Translations under genes and position numbers: made by a program | In this document: in pieces, positions 11,241 through 22,688 of the stretch | Layout of the letters: each line of letters starts with the position of its first letter | Numbering within the stretch: the first letter of the stretch is position 1 | Assembly: GCA_030512295.1 (NCBI GenBank) | Contig: JAULSR010000001.1 | Coordinates: 7,711,001 to 7,775,000 of the forward strand | Origin: Bombardia bombarda | Lineage: Eukaryota; Ascomycota; Sordariomycetes; Sordariales; Lasiosphaeriaceae | DNA length: 64,000 nucleotides | Direction of reading: 5' to 3' | Notes under the pieces: model-generated | What the model was told of the DNA's origin: nothing | Seen by the model: the letters and a program-made list of their open reading frames with translations, nothing else | Databases searched by the model: none

Positions 11241-13065
11241 ATGGATCTGCAGCTCACAGCCGTCCTGTCGATTTTTGAGGTCGTTGCCAAAGGCTCTTTA
11301 CGGCCGCCTCGCCAGTCGAGCTCTACGTGGCGTGGGGTAACCGGTGGCCGGAGGCACCCTTCATCCGGCACCTGGTGCTGGGCAACCAGGAGACGCTGCT
11401 GATCAACACGCCCGAGGCGCACAAGGAGGTGTTCCAGACGCACTGCTACGACTTCGTCAAGCCCGAGTTTCTGTTCCGCGTCGCCGGCGAGGTCGTCGGG
11501 CGCGGCCTGCTCTTCAGCGAGGGCGCCGAGCACAAGAGGCAGCGCAGGCTGCTGACGGGCGTGTTTTCCGTGCCCAGCCTCAAGCGGAGCCTGCCGCTGT
11601 TTCAGGACAAGGCAGGCGCGCTGACGGGGCTGTTGCAGACGTGTTTGGATGCGGAGGGGAGGGGGTTTATTGAAGGTTATATTGTTCTCTTTCTTGCTGG
11701 CGAGGTATGAATCACTGACATCATCTGCCAGCTGTCGAAACATTCTCCAAGGCCACCATCGATGTCGTGGGCGTCACCCTCCTGGGCGTGGAGCTGAACC
11801 ACCTCACGTCTGTGGATAAGAAAATGGAGTAAGCATGTTCCATGACCCCTGGACTTTTGAAAATCAAAGCATGATCTTCCGAGAACTAACAGAGCCAAAT
11901 GGAAACTTCCTGAAATCATACCACCGTGCGCTCGAACAGCCCCCGCTGGGGGCACTCATCAGCTTCATCAACGGATACGTGTCGATACGCAGGTTTCTGC
12001 CCATCGAGGCAAACCTCGGCTTCATCCAGGCAAACAGAGAGATCAGGAAGATGATGCGGGCCTGCATCCATCAGCGGATGCAGGAGCTCGAGGAGGCCAC
12101 GCGCAACAAGGCGGTATACGCCTCGGCCTACTCCACCGTCAGCGGCGGGCGCGACATCTTGACCATGATGCTGGAAGATCGCAAGACTTTCAAGGGGACA
12201 GACGACGAGCTTACGATTGACGAGATTACGGAACAGGTACTGATGTTTCGAGATCCAGTGATCGTGTTTCGCTGTTTAGAATCCGGCTAACCATGATGGG
12301 GGCGAGGGCAGCTTCTTACTTTTATGGCCGCTGGCCACGAGACCACGGCCGGCATGTTGACATGGGCGTCCTTTGTCATGGCGACCAGGCCTGATGTTCA
12401 GGACAAGCTCCGCGACGAGATGACTGTGCTTCTCAAAGACACGCCAAACCCGGGATACAATGATATCGAACGGCTGCACTACCTGAACAACTTTTCTCGG
12501 GAGCTGCTGCGGGTGTACTGTCCAGGTATGTTTTGTATCTGCCCCTTTTTTGGTTCTTCTCCTTATAACAAGATTGAACTACTACAAACAAGAGATGAAA
12601 AGTTTATGCTGACTCTACTCCCACCCAGCCATCCTCGTCTGCCGCGAAGCCGCCAAAGACCTCACCATCTGCGGCCAAATCATCCCCAAAGGCACGCCCC
12701 TCCTCGCCGTCCCGGCCGTGTCCAGCCTCCCCCAGGCATCATGGGGCCCCGACGCCAACGAATTCAAGCCCGAGCGGTGGGATAAGCTGCAAGGGCTTGC
12801 GGCGGCAGCAGCAGCGAGCCCGTATGCCTACGGGGCGTTCAGTCACGGGCCGCGCGTCTGCATCGGAAAGCAGTACGCGCTGACCGAGTTCAAGGTGCTG
12901 CTGCTCGAGATGCTGCCCAAGTTCCGGTTCGGCACGAGCCCGCAGATCGAGGGGCTTGGGCCGGGCGGGATGCCGCCGCTGCTGAACCCGACCTTGACGT
13001 TCAGGCCGAAGGGGGGGTTGATGGTTGGGGTGGAGAGGGTTCAGGAGAGGGTGAGGGCTGGGTGA
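11241..13065 (+). CDS. cytochrome P450 monooxygenase, 5' end disrupted
   Basis: Heme-thiolate monooxygenase. Readable exons are (about 11297)..11675, 11732..11828, 11870..12236, 12312..12525 and 12629..13065. Motifs: I-helix AGHETT at 12330-12347, K-helix ExxR (RELLR) at 12498-12512, PERW (KPERW) near 12765-12780, and heme loop FSHGPRVCIG at 12838-12867 with the cysteine ligand. The 5' end is abnormal. The frame carrying VELYVAWGNRWPEAPF is closed upstream by TGA at about 11277-11279. The only nearby ATG (11241, MDLQLTAVLS...) is in another frame, and one missing base near 11290 would join them. Even then only about 30 residues precede the core, so the usual membrane anchor and Pro-rich hinge are largely absent. 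The intron 11829..11869 is only 41 bp. It may be a pseudogene; the substrate is unknown. Confidence 0.85.
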
Positions 13066-13093
13066 TGGGATGGGATGGGATGGGATGGGATGG
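13066..13093. repeat. (TGGGA)n pentamer repeat
   Basis: Five perfect TGGGA units plus TGG, starting immediately after the P450 stop codon in the expected 3' UTR. Confidence 0.9.
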
Positions 13094-13333
13094 AAGCGGT
13101 GGACGAGGAGGGGATTGGTTGAGATGGGAAGGCATGCATGACTCGGTGTAATTGCATACATAGTAGAGAGGAGTATGTAGATATTTGCTGAGATAAAATG
13201 ATTGCATGCTCAGATATTCATCCGCTTCGACGCTCCACTGTTGTGGATGGAAGAATTGAAAAATAACAAAATGAAAAAAGGGAGGTGTCCACTAGACCAG
13301 CGATATTCGCGTAAAACTTCATTAATCCTAATA

Positions 13334-13415
13334 GGCGTGGTGGCAGAGTGGTCTAATGCGCAAGACTCGAAATCTTGTCTCTTCGGAGGCGTCGGTTCAA
13401 ATCCGGCCCACGTCG
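13334..13415 (+). tRNA. tRNA-Ser(CGA)
   Basis: 82 nt class II tRNA. The acceptor GGCGTGG pairs with CCACGTC (one wobble), with discriminator G as usual for serine. The anticodon stem is CAAGA/TCTTG with loop CTCGAAA, so the anticodon is CGA (reads UCG). It has a long variable arm (CTCTTCGGAGG) and T arm GTCGG-TTCAAAT-CCGGC. There is no intron. A T-rich terminator (TCTTTTCTTTTTT) follows directly. Confidence 0.95.
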
Positions 13416-13747
13416 GATCTTTTCTTTTTTGTCGGGGGAGGTAATTATGTTTTGCAAAGTCATTATATTCAATGGGGCAAAGTTGGCAATTGTTCATTTC
13501 GATTTCTTGGGCTGCTTCTACACAGCTAGTAACTTGTCAATTCTCAAGTCGAAGTTTTGCATACGCACTAGTGCGAGTGTGTTGTTTACTTATTTTTGCT
13601 CGATTCAGGGGTACTTTGTCATCTCGTCTCCCGTTTGATTCTTCAGAGATTGAAACTACCATCCGGAATACTTTCTTTTCTATCTCCGACAAAAAGCTCA
13701 TTCTAACCTCCATTCTATATCACCTGTCTTATTCTCACCCTCCCCAA
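13416..13747. other. intergenic spacer
   Basis: 332 bp holding the tRNA-Ser terminator and the 3' flank of the convergent short-chain dehydrogenase. No gene is seen. Confidence 0.6.
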
Positions 13748-14768
13748 TCAAGCCAACTTATCCTCCACCATCGCATTAAACGACTCCAACTGCCCCTGCT
13801 TCCCCGCCTTCAACGCCAGCTCCTTGCACTCCTCCAGCAGCCTCAGCGTCTTCTCCGCATCCGCCTTCAACAGCCCCCACGTGTCCGGGCCAAGCGGCAC
13901 CCTCAGCGGGATCACCTGCCCGCGGGCCACAACCTCATACATACAAGCCACCATCACCTCGGCATCCGCCCACGCAAGCGCCGCGTCCGGGTTATTCATA
14001 TACCCCTCCAACACCCTTGTAGGCGAGTCCGCGGCCGCGTACGCCGGGTGCGGCGCAATCTTTTGCGTGCTGCGGCTGACGAAGTCGGTCTTGACGGCGC
14101 CCGGCTGGACGGTGCAGACGTTGACGTTCCACTCGGGCCGCAGCTCGAGCCAGACCGACTCGGTGAAGCCCTCGACGGCGAACTTGGCGCCGTTGTAGAA
14201 GGCGCTGCCCGGGAAGCCGACGCGGCCGCCCAGGGACGTGACGTTCATTATGACGCCGCCCTGCTGCCCGCCGCCGGTTCCCGGGTTGGTGTCGCGCATC
14301 ACCCCGATGGCGCGCTTGGTGACGTCGACGACGCCCCAGAAGTTGGTGTCGACGCTGCGGCGCGCGTCTGCGTCCGTGGCGTTCTCCGTGTCGCCCGAGA
14401 GGAGGTAGCCGGCGTTGTTGACGACTACGTCGAGCCGGCCAAAGCGGGCGACGGCAGCGCCGATGGCGGCGTCGATGGAGGCAGGGGAGGTCACGTCGAG
14501 GGCGAGCTTGAGGGTGGAGGGCCCGTCGGGGAGGTAGGAGAGGGTGGAGGGGTTGCGCGCTGTCGCGACGAGACGGCCGCCTTGGGCGATGACGTGTTGG
14601 GATAGAGACTTGCCGAGGCCGGAGGAGCAGCCGGTGACTGGATGGGTGGTTGGTGTTAGTATCTGAGAATATTGGCTCAGGGGTGAGAATAGGGGCTCAG
14701 GGGTCGAACTTACTGAACCAGACGGCTTCAGATGGGAGGTTGTAGGGGATCTTCTTGGGGCCTTCCAT
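13748..14768 (-). CDS. short-chain dehydrogenase/reductase (classical SDR)
   Basis: NAD(P)-dependent oxidoreductase of unknown substrate. Two exons: 14714..14768 and 13748..14637, giving 314 residues. The intron 14638..14713 has a GTAAGT donor and CCATCCAG acceptor and falls inside the first Rossmann strand, just before the cofactor motif. Visible motifs: TGCSSGLG at residues 20-27 (cofactor loop, TGxxxGxG), NNAG at 92-95, and a catalytic triad of Ser153, Tyr166 and Lys170 in NVTS...FYNGAK. The spacing is normal for the classical family. It lies near the P450 but is convergent with it across a tRNA gene, and there is no synthase nearby, so a metabolic cluster is not supported. The start is the first ATG of the short exon (MEGPKKIPYN). 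Confidence 0.92.
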
Positions 14769-15553
14769 GTTTGCAGTTAGAGATAAGATGGAAATAAGAA
14801 TGATAATGTCGTGTTGTGATTGTCAAAATTTAATAATGTTGTTATTATTTGGTGGTGATATTGCTGATGTATGTGATGTGATGTGATGCGTGCTGATGAT
14901 TTTCTCTTCAACATGACGCATGATGCCATTGCTCCTTATATACGCCAACCCCTTGTCTCCCAGCTTCCTGGCAATTCCTTCCCATCTTGTAAAATGCCAA
15001 TGTTGCCCGATGTTTCTTGCTTGACGGCCAACTAGTTTGCGAGCTTTTGCCATCTTGTCCTATTCTTCAATCGCAACTCCGCTGCAGACATGGTGCGGCC
15101 GCATCCAGGCTAAGCCCGATTACACGAGTCTTAAAGCCTGGTATCAATCAAAAACAGTTAAAACGGCGACATGACATTGAGGTACGGGGTGGTAGGTAGC
15201 AGCCGGATACTATGCAGCTAATCCTTAACTCCGCGCCCTCCTCAGTCATCACCACCATTGAGAGAAGACACCTCCGCTCAAGCATGCATTCTAGCGCCCA
15301 TCACGTAATTCAACGTTCCCGAAACATTCCAATTCCGACCTGACCCCCCCCCCCCCTTTCCAAGTTCCAATGGTTCAACGGCTGCCAAGCCCCGGGTAGG
15401 TCCGCTCCGCATTGGCACTCCGCAAATGGCAAGTTCCCACTCCCCAGTCCTTGTCTACCCTCGACACGAGCTCCGCAATCAGGGTCTCTCTCCCCCGCTC
15501 CGCAACGCCACTGCCACCCACCCACCAGCTCCTCCCTGACCCTTCCGATCCGG
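14769..15553. other. intergenic spacer
   Basis: 785 bp between the SDR start and the 3' end of the Pmp3-like gene. It contains a C13 homopolymer (15344-15356). No gene is recognised. Confidence 0.55.
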
Positions 15554-15781
15554 TCAAAGTGCCGACGACAGCTTGGGCACATGGGGCGGCATCCTCTCAT
15601 GCCTGCTGATGATGTACCACGCATGGATGACGCCCGGCAGCCACCCGAGGATGCTGAGGCCGATGTTAATCCAAGTGTCGGCCACGCAGCCGCGCTTGAA
15701 GAAGACGGCCAGTGGCGGGAGGAATATGGCTAGGAAGTAGAGGAACACATCGCTCATCGATGACGGTTGTTGGTGGCTCAT
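15554..15781 (-). CDS. pmp3: Pmp3/RCI2-type small hydrophobic stress peptide
   Basis: 75-residue proteolipid with two transmembrane hairpin segments. The signature is a first helix FLAIFLPPLAVFFKRGC, a polar Asp-Thr-Trp turn, and a second helix INIGLSILGWLPGVIHAWYI. This family (yeast Pmp3, plant RCI2) helps maintain plasma-membrane potential and salt tolerance. The start was taken at 15781 (MSHQQPSS); an inner Met at 15757 (MSDVFLYF) is the alternative, and the frame also continues upstream without family resemblance. The tail after ISRHE is short and basic. No intron was needed. Confidence 0.88.
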   Translation of the reverse strand: MSHQQPSSMSDVFLYFLAIFLPPLAVFFKRGCVADTWINIGLSILGWLPGVIHAWYIISRHERMPPHVPKLSSAL

Positions 15782-16436
15782 TTTTGTTGTGTGATCACTT
15801 CCTCTTCCTATGTTTTGTTGTTCTGTGCTGCTGGTCAATATGAAATGCGCGTTGCTGTATAAAATGTTTTGTTGTCAATCTTGATGTACGAGAAAAAGAA
15901 GATAGGGAAGCTGATGTCCAATGTGTGTTCCTGCAGGAGGCTGCAGTAATGCGATAGAAATAGGTCTTCCCGGCTGTTACTTCAACAGAAAGTGCAGCTC
16001 TGCTTTGTGTCGTGCCTGCGACACGGTGTGTGACGAAAAAGTGACGCACAACAAATTATGGTTACGGGGATACATCCAGTCGCGGGTAGCGCCTGGCTGC
16101 ACCCGTCCATCTCCCATCCCCGAGGAAGTACCTACCTTGAAAAGTCAACAAAAGAAAAGGAACACATGGGTAACATACATCACCATGGATTGGGTGGCCG
16201 TCAGAGGGAGAGAGGATGGAATTCCGAGCTTCCCATCACCTATGACAGGCATTGAAGAGACAGCCAGTAGTCCCTTCATAAGGGTAAAGATACACTTCTA
16301 ATTTTTGCTGTGATCAAGCCAAGTGTGACTGGCCGACCTATGTACCGCTTCAGAAAAAGAAAAAAAACGCCTTGTTCTATATTTTTAAGATCTTTCTCCA
16401 TGCCGCCATGCCATGCCATGCATAATTGTGTCTTGG

Positions 16437-16467
<31 letters not shown>

Positions 16468-16529
16468 GTTGTACAAAAGAATCGCTTAGCCAGTCAGTAG
16501 TATTTGTCCCTACAACTCCCCCCTCAAAC
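15782..16529. other. intergenic spacer with a TTG microsatellite
   Basis: 748 bp: the promoter of the Pmp3-like gene and the 3' flank of Tam41. It contains a (TTG)10 microsatellite (16437-16466). Short open frames have no recognisable product. Confidence 0.55.
16437..16466. repeat. (TTG)10 microsatellite
   Basis: Ten perfect TTG units about 65 bp beyond the Tam41 stop codon, probably in its 3' UTR (reads CAA on the gene strand). Confidence 0.9.
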
Positions 16530-18316
16530 TCACCTCTTCTCGTCCTTGGCACTCGACTCGGCCGCTGCCTTGGCGTCCCCAGTCTTCCCGCTCTCGGTGG
16601 GAGCTGCTGCGACCGGCTTCTCCGCCGCGCGACCTTGGCGATATTTCCCAATCTTCTCAAACAAGTAACGCCACGTCCGCCCGAACCCGCTGGTGAGCGG
16701 CCCCTTGAGGGACTGCGTCGTGGCCGGCCAGCTGATCGTCTGCTTGATCACGGCCCGCACGTACTTGTGCAGCTCCTCCGGGTCGTCCTGCGCGATCCGG
16801 CGCTCGAACCCGCCGCCCTCTCGCCGCTTGAAGGCGATGGCGTCCTCGTTCTTGTTCTCCGTCATCATCTTGTCAAAGTCCATCTGCGGGATCGCGAACT
16901 TCTTCTGGTACTCGAAGTAGAGCTTTGCGCGGAACGACTTGGGCAGCCGGCGCACCATGTTGCCGCGCTTGATCGGGTCCATGTCCTGCTCCAGTTTGAG
17001 GCTCGCGTCGCCCCAGACCCAATCCTTCTCGCCTACGCCTGCATCGTTGTACTGCACGTTCGGGAGCGTCTCGATGAGCGGGAGGTATAGCCGACGGAAG
17101 TTGGCCATGTTGTTGCCGACAATGTTCTTCACCTTGCTTGGGTTCTCGGTGGGGAGCGCCATGCGGGGGTCGCCCAGGTAGCTGATGCCGGCGATGGCGC
17201 CGTATAGCTCCTCCTCGGTGAACTGTGGCGGGAGAAGCAGGAGCGCTGTCCGCAGAGCCGATAGGAGATTCATCTGGTTCGCTAGGCGGATCTTGGGATC
17301 ATCCCGGAGAATCTTTACAGGCTTTTGCAACCGACCTGCTAGATAGAGCGTGTCCCACTGAGCCAGGTCCTTCTCCAGCGTATCCATCTGCACAACGCCG
17401 TACTTGATCAAGATGCCATTCACGACGACATATGGGTTGAAGTAGACGCCCGCGCCCATCTTGTCTTGGACATAAGAGACGGCGCCGGACCCAAGGCTCG
17501 CCAGCGATGAGTAGTGGTCGCGGTGCTGCTTCATGTTGAGCGAATGCCAGTGCTGCGTGTGCGAAACACCAAAGATGAAGTCAATCATCTTGGGCGTGCC
17601 GTCTTGAGCCCGCTGCACAGCAGGAGGGGCTTTGGGGTGTATGGCGCGGATTACATCGGGCGAAGCCGGCTTGCCGTCGCTCTTGGACTGAGGAAAGACG
17701 CCGGAGCCGTAGGCGAAGGCATATCGGATGGGCGCGCGGAATTCCCAAGGGATCTGCTTCAGCACCTCCTTGAACTCGGCATTGAAGGGCATGTGCTGGT
17801 TGACGCCAAAGTTGGGATGCGGCAGGTCGCTGAACGAGTCGACCTTCCAGTTCGGATTGGACTCCCAGTCCTTCTCGTCGTTGAGGGTTGACGAGTCCGA
17901 GGACCCGGAGGAGCTGGCAGCCTCGTCCAGCACGGCCTGTTTCGACTTCGTGTCGCTTGTTGCGGTATCTGCAGCCGAATCGGCGGCGATCTCATGCTGC
18001 GCACCCTCCTTGGCGTCTTGCGCGGCACTCGCATCATTGGTCTCGTCGCGTTTGGTGGTGAATTGGCGCAGGTGGGCGGGGATTCTAAGCCGTAGATTGC
18101 TTGTCGAACTGGCGGGAGCGTGTATGGCGAAAGAGGGGCCCAAGGCAGAGGGAGGCGGCCGGAGTCGGGGCGCAAGGTGACCCTGCGATGTTGGTGGTGA
18201 GCTTGCTGGCTACCTTACGGACCTTGTTCGGATGACGTCCGAGTAACAGGTGCCATCTCAACGGAGTGCGGTAGCTTGCTTACCTTCAGCGCGAGGGGGA
18301 TGCGGCCACGAGCCAT
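16530..18316 (-). CDS. tam41: Tam41/Mmp37, mitochondrial CDP-diacylglycerol synthase
   Basis: Peripheral matrix-side inner-membrane enzyme that makes CDP-diacylglycerol from phosphatidic acid for cardiolipin synthesis. Two exons: 18284..18316 and 16530..18182 (intron 18183..18283, GTAAGC donor, CATCGCAG acceptor), giving 561 residues. The small first exon supplies the only good start (MARGRIPLALK). Without it the second exon has no ATG near its start and meets an in-frame TAG upstream. The joined N-terminus is rich in Arg/Ser/Ala and lacks acidic residues, as expected of a mitochondrial presequence. Nucleotidyltransferase motifs: AYGSGVFPQ and, downstream, MIDFIFGVSHTQHWH. A Ser/Glu/Asp-rich insert lies before the core and a basic tail after it. 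Confidence 0.92.
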
Positions 18317-19353
18317 TGCGAGAGAATTCCGGGTAACAAATGCGATTTGTCGCTATCGGTTGATCGAGGGGTTGAAGTGCTGGCGCAGCGGAAGCTGCGG
18401 GAGGTCACCTTTTGTCCGACTCCATGTGTGGAAACAGGGCAGGCAGGGAGGCAGGTTGGATCGAATTGAAAGACGAAGCAGCTTCCATCGCAGATCGCAG
18501 TCCAGCCCGGCGGCGTGCTAAAATTACCATTCCAGCGGGCTCTGGCACATCATTGCACTACAGTACATTTAGTGCAAAGTACTGGGGTCTGTGGTCTGCT
18601 AAGGATTGACTAATTATCCCTATAATTTACTGCTAGGAGCTTGAGCATCACTAATACAAATGATGGGAAGTGACTGGGCCAATGGTGGTACGGATGTGGC
18701 TCGCTTCGTTGGACACCAGACCATTGGATGTCCACTGACTTCAACCGTCCGGTACTTGGCCATCCCCGCAATGAAGTCACAGTCTCACTGATATTCAGGA
18801 GAGACACCTTCCCACGGACTGGTCTGTTCAAGAACCGCATCTTGCATCGTTACCTAATTTAGTTGCCTTTGTCGTAAAGTCGAGCTGCTATCTGTATTAA
18901 GAGCTTGATGTTCGTGAGATTTCTCGAAATCACTGGGTTGCCAATCTCAGGTACTTACACATACTGGGCCATTAATGGTGAGGCAAAGCCAATGCGCACC
19001 TTGCACAAAGTCAGCTCGATGAGAGCTTTCCTCTTCCGGCGACGAGCCCTTGAAAGGGCCGCAACTTTGTATAACATCACAAAGGCTTTGCAAGCACTGG
19101 TAACAGGGAAGCCGGAATATTTTGTTGACCGTAGGTAAGAAAAAGTTTTGTTCAACAACAACAGTCGGCCAGTGAACGTGGCACTGAAGGAAGGCTTGGC
19201 AGGTACCGAACAGGCCAGAGAGATCCACACAGCTGCGCTACCACCTACGAACCATCCAATCAAGTGCAGGTGCAACGCTAAACAACGGTCGGCCTATGAT
19301 GCCGCGAAACATCAGTGAACTCAAGCGTGACTTTCCTCCTACACACTCACCAC
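18317..19353. promoter_or_regulatory. divergent promoter region, tam41/mad1
   Basis: 1.0 kb between the start codons of two divergent housekeeping genes. Open frames here (for example 18905-19138) have no recognisable product. No specific binding sites are claimed. Confidence 0.4.
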
Positions 19354-21822
19354 ATGCCTAAGATGCGCCCATTCACTCCACAACGTGACCCGCCTGGGTC
19401 TGCACGACCTCCAGCTCGAGGACTACCCGTCGCGGCCGGCTCACAGTTTCGAGCGAGTACCGGCGCCCGACCACAAACATCGCTCAGGGAATCTAGGGTG
19501 AGTTCAACGCTGTAATCCTCAATTACATTTCAATTTTACCTAGTTTCCCCCTTTCATGTGTGTCTCTAACCTGCGCTGCAGTTTGGGCGAAGCGTCCGTG
19601 GAACCGCCTCCCAGCCCTCCTACAACTTCCTCACCGGCGAAGGAGGGAGCGACCAAAGCACGAGCATGGCGCGTCCCGGTTCTCGCCAGGGTCCTCCCTC
19701 TGGCCCATCGCCGCCCCGTGGTCGCACCAACACAGCCGCGCCCAATTTCAGCCGGGAAAGCAGCAAAGAGAACCTGGCGCCGCCCGATGCCGAGGAGTAC
19801 GAGACGCAAAGGCGGCGCATCGAGGAGTTGAAGGCCGAGGTCGGCACCCTGCGCTACCAGATCAACGACTACGAGCAAGAGAAGGAGCTCGCCCGCCTCC
19901 AGATGGACAACGAAATGCGCGATACAAAACGGCGCGCTGAAGACGATTTCAAGGCAAAACAGGCAGCCGATGGCGAGAAGGCAAAGGCGCTGCGCCAGGT
20001 TGAGGCACTCCAGGCAGAACTGGAGGCCGTAAGAGCTGAGAAGGAGACACAGAAACGCGAGATAGAAACGAGGGCGAGAGAGGCGCAGGAGGAGGCAAGA
20101 CTGCTCCAAGAGCAGCTCGAAGAGCTAAGTGCTGAGAAGGATGAGGCAGCGCGGATGGTAGAGCGGGAGACTACCGACTTGAAGGGTCAAGTGGCTGCTC
20201 TGAAGAGAAACGCACAAGAGATGGAACAGGAGGGCAGGATACGGGAGGATATCCTAGAGAAAACTCAGGCACTCTTGTCAGAAAGAGACGAGACTGTCGG
20301 CAGACTTGAGGCAGAGGTTCTGTTACTCAAGGCCCATACTGGAGACGCCGAGACCATTGCTGTTATCAAGAGGGAGCTGCGAGACCAGGTCTCGCATATC
20401 CGCAACTTGGAGGCAAAGAACCGGGAACAGGGCGCAGAACTAAAGCACTTGCGACAAGTTCACAAGGCCACGGAAATCGTTGAAGAAGAGAAGCGATTCC
20501 TTCAGCGACGGTTAGAGGCTGCCGAGTCTCTTCAGACCGAACTGATAGAGGAAAAGACTCAGCGGCAACGATTGGAGGACGAAAGGCGAGCATGGTCGTC
20601 ATATTTGCAAAGCGCATTCAACGAAGATATCCCCGTCGAATTTGACTCCCCAGAGGCAGTGGCAAGAGCACTCGTCAAAGAGCAACTGATTTCTGCTTCT
20701 TATCTTGAGAAACTAGGCTCACTACAGCCCGAAATTGCCGACCGGGACAACATAATCGAAACTCTGGAAAAGGAGATAACAAGCCTACGCAGCCAGCTCG
20801 AAAAAGTCAAGACCACAGCCGTCTCAGCGGGCGCGGATAAGGCCCGCGCCCGTCTGGACCGGCAACGTGCTCTGGCTGTTAAAGAAGTCGAATATCTACG
20901 AGCACAGCTCAAGACGTTTGACATGGAGGACATGACATTGCAGCCAGAGAGCGTTGACGAGCAAAAGATGAAGCGCATCCAGGAGCTCGAAGATCTTGTT
21001 GACAAATACAAGGAAGAGGTTAACACCCTCCACGCCGATCTGTCATCTATCGAGTCCACACCCACAAACCCAACCCAGCAACTTCTCGGAAGCAAACGAC
21101 CTCGCGAAGGCGACGCCGAAGCCGACTCCGAACAGCTCGGCCAGCTGGCGCGCAAGCTCAGGACACTCCAGTCCGACTACTCTGAGCTGAAGCAAAAGTA
21201 CGACCTGCTCGAGACCGAGCACGCCGTGTCCTCGGAGCAGCTCGCGGCCGCCAAGGAGCAGCTCAAGACCCGTGTCCTCGCCCTCCGCTCCAACCCCACC
21301 TCCGACTTCGAGGCCGTCAAGACCTCGACGCTCGCCGCCCTTAAGCTCGAGAACGCCGAGCTCCTCTCCCACATCCAGCGCCAGCCGACCCTGTTCGCCA
21401 CCGTGCCGGCCTCGCAGCTCGCCGCCGCCCAGCGCGAGATCGCCGAGGCCCGCGCCGAGACGGCCTCGAGCCAGAAGTCGGCCCGCCGCCTGAAGGAAGT
21501 GTGGGCCGCCAAGTCGGCCGAGTTCAAGGAGGCCGTCTTCAGCACCCTCGGCTGGACCGTCTCCTTCATCCCCGGCGGCAAGATGCGCGTCGAGAGCGTC
21601 TACTGCCCCTCGCAGACGGACGAGCACGAGAACAGCATCGTCTTTGACGGCGAGAAGGGCACCATGAAGGTCGGCGGCGGTCCGCGCAGCGCTTTTGCGA
21701 ACAAGATTGGCGATAATATCAAGTTTTGGGTGCGCGAGCGGGGGTGTGTGCCCGGGTTTCTGGCGGCGTTGACGCTTGAGTTTTATGAGGAGCAGACCAG
21801 GGCTGTGAGACCACCGTCTTGA
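19354..21822 (+). CDS. mad1: Mad1, spindle assembly checkpoint protein
   Basis: Coiled-coil checkpoint protein that recruits Mad2 to unattached kinetochores. Two exons: 19354..19497 and 19582..21822, giving 794 residues. The intron 19498..19581 has GTGAGT, a CTAAC branch and a GCTGCAG acceptor. Splicing joins RESR to FGRSVRGTASQPSYNFLTG, which reads naturally into MARPGSRQG. Starting at the internal Met (19666) would lose 76 residues. Start 19354 or the in-frame ATG at 19363 are both possible. Long heptad-rich coiled coil spans about 110-600. A Mad2-interaction-type segment RVLALRSNPTS begins at residue 612. The RLK motif that docks Bub1 is seen at about 684-686, followed by the globular RWD-like C-terminus (EFKEAVFSTLGWTVSFIPGG). 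All expected functional elements are present. Confidence 0.94.
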
Positions 21823-22688
21823 TGAGCTTTTTATTTTATTTCGTAGGGGTCGATCTTGCTGGGATAATTGGAAGGAGTCGACGACCTGGCTGCCCCTCGG
21901 TGCAGAAGCGTGCCGACGATGTGCTAGACTCGAGTAGCTAGCCATGATAAGTGGTTAGAAAGGGAAATACATGGGAGGCAAGCAGCTGTTTTTTAAATAC
22001 CAAAACTATTCCATCATCTCTATTCGTATTACAAATGCTTTTCAAGCTCATGTGTACAAAAAAAAAAAAAATGCGTTCAAGGAGATGAGCCAAGGGTTGG
22101 TTGCACAATATTTATAGGTACAGAAGAGTTTGAAGCAGACCGGACAAATACTTCCCAGCTGTCTACATACTCGTTCACTATACACACGATAGATCAACCC
22201 GCCGCATCTCGCAAGTCAAAACAAAAGCATAGACAAGAACGTCGACCAGTTGATTACAGCCGTTTAGATAGATACAATACCAGACTAACTATGTGCATCC
22301 AATAGAGGGTAGGTAGATAAGGCAACTATGTAAAGCTACGTCAGTAGAACAAGTATGCAGGGGAGTAGGGCGGTCGATACGCAGGTAAGCCAGGTCCGGC
22401 CGGTCCATTCACAACAGAGGACCCTGCAGGACCATAAACAAACGTGTAACAAACAGCAGAGACAAAAAAAGGAACTATTTTCTCCAATCAAACACCCCTC
22501 CCCGTCCCTTGTCAGCTTCAAATTTCCCAACTATCCATCGATCTCCACAAAGATAGAGCAAAAATACGACGACATGAAAATAGCTGGGGAAATGCCCCCA
22601 TGGATTTGGTTGTCGCCCAACAACATTAGGTATAACAAATTAAATACCCCAACATAACATCAGCAACATCTCACACACAAGTGTCCCT
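21823..22688. other. intergenic spacer between convergent genes
   Basis: 866 bp between the mad1 and syp1 stops, AT-rich, with an A13 run near 22058-22070. It is expected to hold both 3' UTRs. No gene is seen. Confidence 0.6.

Noticed and set aside
13472..14605. 377-codon + strand open frame antisense to the SDR gene
   Set aside because: It mirrors the GC-rich SDR frame. The minus strand has clear Rossmann and YxxxK motifs and the antisense product is Arg/His-rich with none.
11241..14768. P450 plus SDR as a secondary-metabolite cluster
   Set aside because: The two genes are convergent across a tRNA gene and there is no synthase, transporter or regulator beside them; the P450 itself looks damaged.
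16413..17090. 225-codon + strand frame opposite tam41
   Set aside because: Begins in the TTG microsatellite and mirrors the tam41 coding frame.
21043..21945. 300-codon minus-strand frame over the 3' part of mad1
   Set aside because: Leu/Gly/Arg-rich mirror of a coiled-coil coding region; no motif.
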